NCBI GenBank assembly: GCA_949299545.1
Contig: CASGAM010000037.1
Location: 1-64,000 of the forward strand
Length of the DNA stretch: 64,000 bases
Source of the DNA: an uncultured Prevotellaceae bacterium
GTDB taxonomy: Bacteria; Bacteroidota; Bacteroidia; Bacteroidales; Bacteroidaceae
Reading direction: 5' to 3'
The position numbers and the translations under genes were made by a program. Shown in pieces: positions 40,728 through 49,336 of the stretch (position 1 is the stretch's first letter; each line of letters starts with the position of its first letter). The notes under the pieces were generated by a model. That model saw only the letters and a list, made by a program, of their open reading frames with translations, did not search any database and was not told where the DNA came from.

Positions 40728-41922
40728 TTATAGTAATACCATGCCTTTTTCTTTCAAGGCTGTCTTTATATCCTGAACATGTTCTATGTTCCTCGTTTCA
40801 ACCTGCATGCGCAACACACAGGCTGTAACATTTGCCGTATCATCATTACGCTCATGATGCACACTAATGATATTTGCACCCAACGCAGCCACGACGCGGC
40901 TGACTTCTAACAACTGACCCGGTTTGTCGTCCAACTCGATAACAAACGTACAAATGCGGCCGCTTTTTGAAAGTCCGCGATTGATAACCCGACTCAAGAT
41001 CGTTACATCAATGTTTCCACCGCTGACCAAACAAATGGTTTTTCTTTCCCTTAATCGGCACTTTATTGAACATGGCTGCAGCCACGCTAACAGCTCCTGC
41101 GCCCTCGGCTATCAACTTATGCTGTTCAATCAGTGCCAGAATGGCTGCACATATTTCATCTTCGCTGACAGTTACGACTCCGTCAATATAATGACTGAAA
41201 ATGTCGTACGTCAGTTCGCCCGGTTCCTTTACGGCAATGCCATCAGCAATGGTTGCCACCGAGGTGAGACGTTCTATGTGATGATGTTCCAGACTTCTGA
41301 ACATACTGGGTGCCCCATAGGCCTGCACACCATATATTTTTATGCGCGGATTCAACGTTTTGATAGCATAAGCCACACCGCTGATTAATCCTCCACCTCC
41401 AACCGGAACAATCACTGCGTCCATCTCGGGGAGTTGTTCCAACAATTCTAATCCTATTGTCCCCTGTCCCGCTATTACATTTTCATCATCAAAAGGATGT
41501 ATGAACGTATACCCCATACTGTCGCGAAGTTCAATAGCCTTGCGGTATGCGTCATCATAAACACCTGGCACAAGACAAATGTCTGCGCCAAGACGCCGAG
41601 TGGCTTCAACCTTACTGATGGGTGCCCCTTCCGGCAAACAGATTAACGATTTGATACCATGTTTAGCCGCTCCAAGGGCGACACCCTGGGCATGGTTTCC
41701 GGCCGAACAAGCAATAACGCCTTTCGCCTTTTCGTCTTCGCTCAACTGGGAAATCCTATAACATGCCCCTCTCAGCTTGAATGAACCGGTCACCTGAAGA
41801 TTCTCCGGTTTCAAATAAATTTCACTCTCGGGGTTAATCTTTGGCGCATATATCAAGTCTGTCCGCCGTATTACTTTTGCCAGTTCATAACGGGCTTTAT
41901 AAAAGTTATCTAAATTCAGCAT
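40728..41922 (-). pseudogene. ilvA: Threonine ammonia-lyase ilvA, interrupted by a one-base frameshift
   Basis: Catabolic/biosynthetic threonine deaminase (threonine to 2-oxobutyrate), a PLP enzyme with the Lys motif TGSFKLRGA near residue 47 and the glycine loop VPVGGGGLISG. The first frame runs to FNKVPIKGKK and then goes off into NHLFGQRWKH and a stop at 41008. The family sequence TICLVSGGNIDVTILSRVI and the C-terminal ACT domain continue in the next frame to 40728. Deleting one base of the T5 run at 41039-41043 (A5 on the coding strand) restores a 397-residue protein. It may be a sequencing or assembly error, a recent mutation, or a site of slippage. ridA follows. Confidence 0.88.
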
Positions 41923-42080
41923 GTCTGGTTTTTGGGCAAAAATACAAAAAAGAAAGCAAAAACATAATAAGAGAAGCAGGTATATGTCCCGACATGATTA
42001 TAAAAAACAAAAATTCTAAAAGGGCGGTCGGCATTGATATTTTTTCAACCTAAATAGCACTTTAATCAAATAATATTTTG

Positions 42081-42088
42081 TACTTTTG
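42081..42088 (+). promoter_or_regulatory. -7 box for the TPR protein gene
   Basis: TACTTTTG, followed by GCG, is an exact TAnnTTTG match 68 bp before the start codon. The intergenic region between ilvA and this gene shows nothing else. Confidence 0.55.
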
Positions 42089-42155
42089 CGCCGTTACTAT
42101 TGCAGCATAGTTTCTATAATCCGATTATATAACCCTTAATTTAAATATCATAACA

Positions 42156-43544
42156 ATGAACATCAAAAAAATAATTATTGCATTAGGCTTCGTGGCATGT
42201 ATCATGCCTTCTTTTGCACAATATGAAGGCACGAGCGTATACGACCGTATAGGACATGGAGATGACAGTATCAGAACCTTAGGCAACATTGTGCTTTATA
42301 AAGATTATTATAAAGCCAAAGATTATAAAAGCGCTTTCGAACCTTGGAAAGAAGTATTTGAAAAAGCTCCATGTGCAGAAGTCAGTACATACGCTTACGG
42401 TGCGTTCATCGTAGCAAATGTTTTATGGACAGAAAAAGACATTAATAAAAAGAAAGAATATTTTGACCTGCTCATGAAGGTTTATGACGTCAGGTTAGAA
42501 AACCTTGATGCGCTAAACTCTTTCACAAAGGTAGAGAGCCGAGCAACAAAAGGCGATATACTCGCACGTAAGGCTTTCGACTATGCTTATTACGGCAGTG
42601 GGATTGCTGATAACTATTCTTTGGACAACGTATACAAACGTTTCAGCGAAGCCATTGACCTCATTAACGAAGAAGGAGCAAAAGAAGTTCCGGGATTTGT
42701 GTTGAATAAATTTTTCGAGGTATCTTATCAAATTTACATGAATGACAGCACAACCTACCGCGAACAGTTTTTACAAGACTACATCGAGAGCCGCGAGGTA
42801 TGTGAAAAGATGCTGAGTTTGGCTAATGAAGCTTCCGACCCGGCCGCAGCAAAACAAATCGTAGAACAATATGACCCGACTTTGAATCATATTGAAACGT
42901 TGTTTGCTCAATCAAAAGCAGCTAACCGCGAACAGTTAATAGCTATTTTCGGACCAAAAATCGAGGCAAACAAAGACAACTTGAAATATCTTAAATCTGT
43001 GTTAATACTTCTTTCCGCTAATGACTGCGATGATACGGACATTTATTTCAAAGCTGCTGAATACGCTTATAATATTGAGCCAAGTTATGAATCAGCAATC
43101 GGAACGGCGCAAAAATATTCACAAGAAGGTAAAGTTGCAGAATCCATTCAGTATTATGACAAGGCAATTGAATTGTGTTCTACCGATCAAAACAAGGCTG
43201 CCATTTCCCTGAAAGTTGCCAATGCACTATCAAAAAGCGGCGATTATGAACGTGCTTACAGTTACCTTGACAAGGCCGTTGGTTTCAACTCAGCTATCAG
43301 CGGAAAAGCTAATCTAATACGCGCCCAAATCAAAGCGAAGGAAAAGAAATTCGACGAGGCAATTGCTCTTTGTACACAAGCTGCACAAGAGGATGTCAGC
43401 ATATCTGGTTCTGCAGATCGTCTGAAAGCGGTCATTGTAGATGTCAAGCAAAAGAATGCAGAATATGAGCGGCAGAACGCCGAATATAAGGCTGCTAAAG
43501 CTAAACAAGAAGAATTGGAGAAGTTCTGGAAAGAAGGAGAATAA
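42156..43544 (+). CDS. Exported TPR-repeat protein
   Basis: A 462-residue protein with a signal peptide (MNIKKIIIALGFVACIMPSFAQ). The body is helical. Degenerate tetratricopeptide repeats are visible at about residues 300-420 (SAIGTAQKYSQEGKVAESIQYYDKAIELC; KVANALSKSGDYERAYSYLDKAVGF; IRAQIKAKEKKFDEAIALCTQA), followed by a coiled-coil, charged end (KQKNAEYERQNAEYKAAKAKQ). It is probably periplasmic and scaffolding. It ends at a strong terminator and is not part of the B12 operon. Confidence 0.85.
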   Translation: MNIKKIIIALGFVACIMPSFAQYEGTSVYDRIGHGDDSIRTLGNIVLYKDYYKAKDYKSAFEPWKEVFEKAPCAEVSTYAYGAFIVANVLWTEKDINKKKEYFDLLMKVYDVRLENLDALNSFTKVESRATKGDILARKAFDYAYYGSGIADNYSLDNVYKRFSEAIDLINEEGAKEVPGFVLNKFFEVSYQIYMNDSTTYREQFLQDYIESREVCEKMLSLANEASDPAAAKQIVEQYDPTLNHIETLFAQSKAANREQLIAIFGPKIEANKDNLKYLKSVLILLSANDCDDTDIYFKAAEYAYNIEPSYESAIGTAQKYSQEGKVAESIQYYDKAIELCSTDQNKAAISLKVANALSKSGDYERAYSYLDKAVGFNSAISGKANLIRAQIKAKEKKFDEAIALCTQAAQEDVSISGSADRLKAVIVDVKQKNAEYERQNAEYKAAKAKQEELEKFWKEGE

Positions 43545-43591
43545 AATTTTCATGCATCTCGGTTGTCGAACAGACAACATGCCATAATTTG

Positions 43592-43638
43592 AAAAGAAAG
43601 GAACTGTGTCGTCAAAATGATACAGTTCCTTTCTTTTT
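43592..43638 (+). terminator. Terminator of the TPR protein gene
   Basis: AAAAGAAAGGAACTGT (43592-43607) pairs with ACAGTTCCTTTCTTTT (43622-43637), a 16-bp stem whose 3' arm ends in the T-tract. Confidence 0.9.
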
Positions 43639-43705
43639 ATATTCATCCCGAAACCATATCAATAAAAAATGCACAAATTATGATGGACATATCATCAATA
43701 TTAGT

Positions 43706-43713
43706 TATCTTTG
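43706..43713 (+). promoter_or_regulatory. -7 box of the B12 uptake operon
   Basis: TATCTTTG matches the consensus and lies about 10 bp before the first riboswitch helix. I see no clear -33 TTTG. Confidence 0.55.
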
Positions 43714-43721
43714 CAAAGTTT

Positions 43722-43951
43722 TGTTCCAACGGTCTCCCATGCGAGACCATGGATTAAAAGGGAACCGGGTGAAAGTCCCGGACAGTCCCGCTGCTGTAAT
43801 CTCCATTATGGCGTTCGCTTACAAACCCATGCCACTGTTTTTCATGAAAGAAAATGAAAGCGGGAAGGCCAAGCAACGCGGAGAAAGTCAGAAGACCTGC
43901 AAAACAGAAAGCCATGCTTGCATTCTCGTGGAAAAGAAGGGCAAGATCATG
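43722..43951 (+). promoter_or_regulatory. Cobalamin riboswitch with terminator-like platform
   Basis: The conserved core is clear: GGGAACCGGGTGAAAGTCCCGGACAG-type sequence at 43760-43785 followed by CGCTGCTGTAAT, then GCCACTG at 43831-43837, and the B12 box AGTCAGAAGACCTGC at 43886-43900. An upstream hairpin GGTCTC/GAGACC is at 43731-43747. After the aptamer, CATGCTTGC (43913-43921) pairs with GCAAG-AT-CATG (43941-43951) and is followed by CATTTTTAA, a plausible terminator. Cobalamin binding should therefore switch off the btu operon, by early termination or by blocking translation of btuB. Confidence 0.94.
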
Positions 43952-43976
43952 CATTTTTAAAGAAACAAATTAAGAA

Positions 43977-45995
43977 ATGAGCAAAAGGTACTTAGCCCGT
44001 ATTGTAGGCTTATGCTTGGCTGTCACCTGTTGCGGAATGCCACAAAACATTGTAGCATGCTGGCAAAACAAGACAGGTTACCCTGCACAAGATACAGCGC
44101 AAATTATACCAAGCATCACGGTAAATGCGCGCCGTATCCCACGCAACATGACATCATCCTCGCCCGAACAAACATTGGAGAAGGATGAAATGACACGCAT
44201 GGGCGCTCTCGATGTCGCTGATGCTGTACGCCACTTCTCAGGCGTCAGCGTAAAAGACTACGGAGGAATTGGCGGACTGAAAACCATATCTGTCCGAAGC
44301 ATGGGTGCCCAGCATACAGGCGTAAGTTACGACGGCATCGCTGTAGGTGATTGCCAATCCGGACAAATAGACATTTCACGCTTCTCTTTGGCAAACATCT
44401 CCAAACTAACGATGACTATCGGACAAAGCGACAACATCTACCAAAGTGCGCGTATGTTCGCATCCGCCGGTGTACTGCATATCGAAACGACACCGCCAGA
44501 TTTCTCAAACGGAACATCTCATCTGAACGCAAACATACGAACCGGTTCATATGGTCTGGCAAATCCGTCATTGCTTTACAGTCAACAGATTGGTAAAAAA
44601 CATAGTATCATGCTTTACGGTGATTTTTTGCGTGCAGATGGCAACTACCCTTTCATCTTACAAAATGGTCAAGCTGTCATCGAAGGTAAACGGAACAACA
44701 GCGACATCCGTACATATAGGGCTGAAATTAGTTATCACGCCGCTTTTACCCCCAAACAAACACTGAAAGTAAAAACCTATCTTTTCGATTCGGAGCGTGG
44801 GCTTCCCGGCAGTATTGTTTATGATAACCCTTACGCCGCGGAACGGTTGCACGACAAAAATTATTTCGGCCAATTTTCTTATGAAAACCGCTTTACACAA
44901 CGTCTGAAACTGAATGTTTCTGGTAAGTACAATTACAGCTACACACGTGACACAAATAAACAAGCATCTGGTGATACTGATGATCGATATCGGCAAACCG
45001 AAACTTATCTTTCTGCCATTTTATGGGGAGAACCAGTGCAAGGGTTGCAAATATCCCTTTCTCAAGATATCATTTACAATTACTTAAGCAGCAACCTGAA
45101 AAAATGTCAGTATCCGAAGCGATATACATCATTAAGTGTCTTGGCTGCACATTATCGCTACAAGAATTTGTCACTTACGGCTTCACTTTTAAATACATTC
45201 ATTACTGAAACTGTTAAGTATGGTAAAGCTGCTCCCAACCGCCAACGACTCTCACCCGCTGCCAGCCTTACATGGAAACCCTTTCAGCACATTGGCTTAC
45301 GCTTACGAGCTTCGTATAAGGATATTTTCCGTAATCCGACATTTAACGATTTATATTATTTAATTATAGGAAATTCCAACCTGAAGCCTGAAAGCACACG
45401 ACAAGGGAATTTAGGTCTCACATGGTCAGAAGACTTCTCCTCACCATTAGAATATATAAGTTTCACAGCAGATGTATATTACAATAAGGTAAAAGACAAA
45501 ATCGTGGCTATACCCACCATGTTTATATGGAAAATGTCAAATATAGGCGAAGTTGAAACAATTGGTACCGACATCAACTTGAATACAGCCATACGGCCTA
45601 CAGAATATATAAAGCTGTACATTGATGGAAGTTACAATTTTATGCAAGCGCAAGACGTTACAAGCCCTGACGGAAAAACATACAAACAACAAATAGCTTA
45701 CACACCACGTCATTCAGGCAGTGGAACTGGAACCATAGAAACTCCATGGTTCTGCATAACATACAATTTATTATTCACTTCAGAACGATTCACAAAAACC
45801 CAAAATACACCCGATAACCGCATCCGGCCATACATCGACCACAGCCTGTCATTGTTCCGAATATTCAATTTTGGCAAACACCGCCTGCATATACAAGCAG
45901 ATGCCCTTAATTTGACAAATAAGAACTATGAAGTGATACGCTTCTACCCTATGCCGGGACGTAACTATAAATTAACTATCAATTACCAAATATAA
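43977..45995 (+). CDS. btuB: TonB-dependent cobalamin receptor BtuB-like
   Basis: A 672-residue outer membrane receptor with signal peptide (residues 1 to about 27), a TonB-box-like start (IIPSITVNARRIP), a plug domain (about 60-170; GGLKTISVRSMGAQHTGVSYDGIAVGDCQSGQIDIS) and a beta-barrel with aromatic-ended strands to the C-terminus (YKLTINYQI). It lacks the carboxypeptidase-like N-terminal domain of SusC proteins, so it belongs to the classical BtuB/vitamin type. Specificity for cobalamin or another corrinoid is inferred from the riboswitch and the btuGFCD genes that follow. Confidence 0.92.
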   Translation: MSKRYLARIVGLCLAVTCCGMPQNIVACWQNKTGYPAQDTAQIIPSITVNARRIPRNMTSSSPEQTLEKDEMTRMGALDVADAVRHFSGVSVKDYGGIGGLKTISVRSMGAQHTGVSYDGIAVGDCQSGQIDISRFSLANISKLTMTIGQSDNIYQSARMFASAGVLHIETTPPDFSNGTSHLNANIRTGSYGLANPSLLYSQQIGKKHSIMLYGDFLRADGNYPFILQNGQAVIEGKRNNSDIRTYRAEISYHAAFTPKQTLKVKTYLFDSERGLPGSIVYDNPYAAERLHDKNYFGQFSYENRFTQRLKLNVSGKYNYSYTRDTNKQASGDTDDRYRQTETYLSAILWGEPVQGLQISLSQDIIYNYLSSNLKKCQYPKRYTSLSVLAAHYRYKNLSLTASLLNTFITETVKYGKAAPNRQRLSPAASLTWKPFQHIGLRLRASYKDIFRNPTFNDLYYLIIGNSNLKPESTRQGNLGLTWSEDFSSPLEYISFTADVYYNKVKDKIVAIPTMFIWKMSNIGEVETIGTDINLNTAIRPTEYIKLYIDGSYNFMQAQDVTSPDGKTYKQQIAYTPRHSGSGTGTIETPWFCITYNLLFTSERFTKTQNTPDNRIRPYIDHSLSLFRIFNFGKHRLHIQADALNLTNKNYEVIRFYPMPGRNYKLTINYQI

Positions 45996-46014
45996 ATAAC
46001 TAAAAAACAAGACA

Positions 46015-47121
46015 ATGAGAAAGAATTGGTTTAGAGCAGTCCTTATGGCTGTAGCTGTTTGCTGTTTTACGGCATGTGATGAAGATGAAAACAGCATCAA
46101 TCAGAATGGAAATAATGGACAGGATGGGGACAGTGTAGGGAACATAGAGTATGTCGGTAAATACATAGCCGTCGTTGATGTATCTACTTTCACTAAGACA
46201 AAAGATATAGAAGTAGTTTTAAATCCCTACAATCAAATTCTAACAGGTGCAGATAATAAAGTATATTTTGTTTCCAACGGCAATTATGCAGGTTCGGACT
46301 GGCTGGAAGAGAAAGACTATATTTATCAGACTTTGCAATGTATTGACCCTGTTACCGACGAAGTAACATCACTTTGTAATGCCACTTATATCGCCAACTC
46401 AGATGACAAGATGTATATACTTTATTCTGAGTATTACTTACCACAAACAAAACGTGCTTTTGTATTTAACTTAAGAACAAAGGAGGAATCTGATTTTATC
46501 GATATCAACTCTTTACCCAACCCTCAATTTATAGCTACTGATCCATCTACAGGCAACATTTATATTGGCAATACTTACTATGATGGCTCATTCAACGACA
46601 TATATGTTTATAATGAAAATGGCGAAAAGATAAACGAATTGGAAGCTGGTTACTACACTACTAACATGCGTTTTATGGAATCATCTGGAGCCTATATTAT
46701 CAATACAGGTGGCTGGAACGCCAATAATGGCAGTATCATGTGGTATGACAAAGCAAACAATACGGTCAGTCCAGACCTTTATATGACAGCCAATGGAAAA
46801 GGTATTGGCGATGTTCAAGACTTATGTGTCTACGGAAGCAAAATGTATGTAACCAGCACAACGTCCTCAAAGCTTGTCATTCTTGATCTTCAAGGAAAAG
46901 AATTGAAAAGTATTTCATTAGCTGACGAAAACAGTCAGCCAATCTCTCCCCGTTATATCACACCGGCAAACGGGCATGTGTACTTCACAGCATACGATGG
47001 GACTGTTTCTCGCGTTGATACAACTACAATGGAAATCACAGGAAAATTAAACGTCGGTAAATATCCTGAAGGATTGACCTATGCTAACGGCAAATTATAT
47101 GTATGCCTTTCTAATCAATAA
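46015..47121 (+). CDS. btuG: BtuG-like surface cobalamin-binding lipoprotein
   Basis: A 368-residue lipoprotein (MRKNWFRAVLMAVAVCCFTAC, lipobox FTAC) whose mature part starts with an acidic DEDEN stretch, a typical surface-export signal in Bacteroides. The rest is a YncE/DUF5074-like seven-blade beta-propeller with repeated phrases such as GNIYIGNTYYDGSFNDIYVYN and GSKMYVTSTTSSKLVILDLQGKEL. In Bacteroides thetaiotaomicron, BtuG sits on BtuB and binds B12 with extremely high affinity. The position right after btuB under a cobalamin riboswitch supports the same job here. Confidence 0.87.
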   Translation: MRKNWFRAVLMAVAVCCFTACDEDENSINQNGNNGQDGDSVGNIEYVGKYIAVVDVSTFTKTKDIEVVLNPYNQILTGADNKVYFVSNGNYAGSDWLEEKDYIYQTLQCIDPVTDEVTSLCNATYIANSDDKMYILYSEYYLPQTKRAFVFNLRTKEESDFIDINSLPNPQFIATDPSTGNIYIGNTYYDGSFNDIYVYNENGEKINELEAGYYTTNMRFMESSGAYIINTGGWNANNGSIMWYDKANNTVSPDLYMTANGKGIGDVQDLCVYGSKMYVTSTTSSKLVILDLQGKELKSISLADENSQPISPRYITPANGHVYFTAYDGTVSRVDTTTMEITGKLNVGKYPEGLTYANGKLYVCLSNQ

Positions 47122-47159
47122 AAAATTATCAGTAACAATGATAATTAAAAAATGACGAG

Positions 47160-48305
47160 ATGAGAAGGAATCTTTACTATCTCTCTATACTGTTCGCAGT
47201 CTTGTGTCATACCGCTTGCGGTAGGCATGAGACTGCCTCCCATTTTACCACCGGCGGTGACACAATCACCATGCGTCATGCTGAAAACATCACTTTGGTT
47301 TATTTTGATGGCTATACGGTTGCGACATTAAGAAACCCATGGGACTCGCTCAAAATTCTCCATACATACGTATTAGTTGACAAACAGTTAAACGGCCGAT
47401 TTAAAGCTGAAGATTTTCCACAATCTACAGTTATAAACATACCTATCAAAAAGGCACTCATATTCTCGTCTGTACATTGCGGACTATTCGATGAATTGGG
47501 TGTATCAGACAACATCGCCGGTGTATGCGATTTACAGTATATAAAACTCCCTAAAATCCTTAAAGCCTGCCAAAACGGACGTGTTGCAGACTGCGGCAAC
47601 GGCATGAGCCCAGACATTGAACGTATCATAGAACTTCATCCCGATGCGATGCTAATCTCTCCCTTTGAAAACAGCGGCGGATATGGACGCGTGGAAAAAC
47701 TAAACATTCCTATCATAGAATGTGCCGATTACATGGAAACATCGCCTCTTGGACGAGCAGAGTGGATGCGTTTCTATGGCCGTCTCACCGGATGTCCCGA
47801 AAAAGCAGACAGCCTTTTCAATAAAATAGAAAAAGAATACCTCGGACTTAGCAGAAAAGCGCGCAGCCAGCCACAATATCCTACAGTGTTGGCAGAACTC
47901 AAGAACAGTGGCGCCTGGTACGTTCCTGGCGGTAAAAGTACGACCGGACGTCTCTTTGCCGATGCCGGAGCAAATTACATTTTTTCCAACTTGTCTCAAA
48001 GCGGCTCTGTGCCGCTCGCATTCGAGACAGTCTTCAATGCTGCCAACCATGCTGATTATTGGTTTATAAAATACAACCAGAAAACAGACAAGACATACAG
48101 CGAACTTGAACGCGACTATGCGCCTTACGCTCATTTTGAAGCTTTTAAGCAACGGCGCATTTATGGATGCAATACGGGACACAGACCATTCTACGAAGAA
48201 ACTCCCTATCACCCTGAACGTCTGCTACAAGACATCATAACCATTATTCATCCACAAATTTCAAATAACGACCATACTCGATATTTTAGCAAGTTAAAGG
48301 AATGA
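47160..48305 (+). CDS. btuF: Corrinoid ABC transporter substrate-binding lipoprotein (BtuF-like)
   Basis: A 381-residue lipoprotein (MRRNLYYLSILFAVLCHTAC, lipobox HTAC) with a class III (PF01497-like) binding fold: IFSSVHCGLFDELGVSDNIAGVCD, then VADCGNGMSPDIERIIELHPDAMLISPF and WYVPGGKSTTGRLFADAGANYIF. These proteins hand the ligand to BtuCD at the inner membrane. Context under the cobalamin riboswitch gives the ligand; sequence alone would not distinguish corrinoid from iron-siderophore. Its stop overlaps the permease start in ATGA. Confidence 0.88.
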   Translation: MRRNLYYLSILFAVLCHTACGRHETASHFTTGGDTITMRHAENITLVYFDGYTVATLRNPWDSLKILHTYVLVDKQLNGRFKAEDFPQSTVINIPIKKALIFSSVHCGLFDELGVSDNIAGVCDLQYIKLPKILKACQNGRVADCGNGMSPDIERIIELHPDAMLISPFENSGGYGRVEKLNIPIIECADYMETSPLGRAEWMRFYGRLTGCPEKADSLFNKIEKEYLGLSRKARSQPQYPTVLAELKNSGAWYVPGGKSTTGRLFADAGANYIFSNLSQSGSVPLAFETVFNAANHADYWFIKYNQKTDKTYSELERDYAPYAHFEAFKQRRIYGCNTGHRPFYEETPYHPERLLQDIITIIHPQISNNDHTRYFSKLKE

Positions 48306-49336
48306 AACAGAACAAAGGCGACATTTTTATACTAACAGTGACAATACTCGTCGTGATTCTCATGGCTGCCAACTTAATGTTCGGTTCTGTATATATACCG
48401 GTACGTTCGGTATTCGATATTCTTATCGGTAACACATCGGAACATGCGAGTTGGTCATTCATCATTTGGGAATCACGCGTCCCACAATGTATTGCTGCCA
48501 CACTGTGCGGTGCCGCACTTTCCGTCTCAGGCCTTATGCTCCAAACGGTTTTCAATAATCCGCTGGCCGACGCCTCTATCCTTGGCATCAGTTCAGGTGC
48601 AAGTCTCGGTGTGGCATTGGTTATGCTTGCAGGTGGCGCTACAGCAAGTGCAGGCCTACTTACATTCTCAGGCTTCCTGCCGGTTATCATCGGCGCATTC
48701 GCCGGTGCAGCACTTATTCTCTTTATCATACTGTTCCTTTCAACACTGTTGCGTAACGCCGTAATGTTACTCATTGCCGGTATTATGACCGGCTACATCA
48801 CATCTTCTGTCATCTCATTACTCAATTTCTTTGCTACGGCCGAAGGTGTGCATTCATACATGATATGGGGATTAGGTAATTTCGGTGGAGTAACGCTCAA
48901 CCAATTACCTCTTTTTACTGGTCTGACCATGGCAGGTCTACTGATGGCGCTGCTTTTAGTAAAGCCACTTAACGCGCTTTTGTTGGGACCGCGCTATGCC
49001 GAAAACCTGGGTATCAATACACGCCGTGTACGCAACCTTTTATTAATGGCAACAGGCATACTTACAGCCGTCACGACATCATTTTGCGGTCCAATATCGT
49101 TTATCGGTCTTGCAGTTCCACATATAGCACGCCTTATGTTAGGCACCTCCAACCACAATTATCTCATGCCTGCGACCCTCGTCACAGGCAGTGCCGTAGC
49201 CTTGCTTTGCAACCTAATATGTATCTTGCCGGGCGACAACGGTTTAATCCCGCTCAATGCCGTTACTCCCATACTTGGGGCACCAGTTATCATATATGTC
49301 CTGATTAACCAACGTAAAATCCAATATTTCAACTAA
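48302..49336 (+). CDS. btuC: Corrinoid ABC transporter permease (BtuC/FecCD family)
   Basis: A 344-residue FecCD-family permease with about ten helices. Typical motifs are ESRVPQCIAATLCGAALSVSGLMLQTVFNNPLADASILGISSGASLG in the first half and FCGPISFIGLAVPHIARLMLG in the second. The latter includes the coupling region that contacts the ATPase. It overlaps btuF by 4 bp and the ATPase gene by 1 bp. It works as a homodimer with BtuD. Confidence 0.93.
   Translation: MKQNKGDIFILTVTILVVILMAANLMFGSVYIPVRSVFDILIGNTSEHASWSFIIWESRVPQCIAATLCGAALSVSGLMLQTVFNNPLADASILGISSGASLGVALVMLAGGATASAGLLTFSGFLPVIIGAFAGAALILFIILFLSTLLRNAVMLLIAGIMTGYITSSVISLLNFFATAEGVHSYMIWGLGNFGGVTLNQLPLFTGLTMAGLLMALLLVKPLNALLLGPRYAENLGINTRRVRNLLLMATGILTAVTTSFCGPISFIGLAVPHIARLMLGTSNHNYLMPATLVTGSAVALLCNLICILPGDNGLIPLNAVTPILGAPVIIYVLINQRKIQYFN

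Noticed and set aside
41030-41048. Programmed -1 frameshift in ilvA
   Set aside because: The sequence G-AAA-AAC is not a X-XXY-YYZ heptamer and the needed shift is +1.
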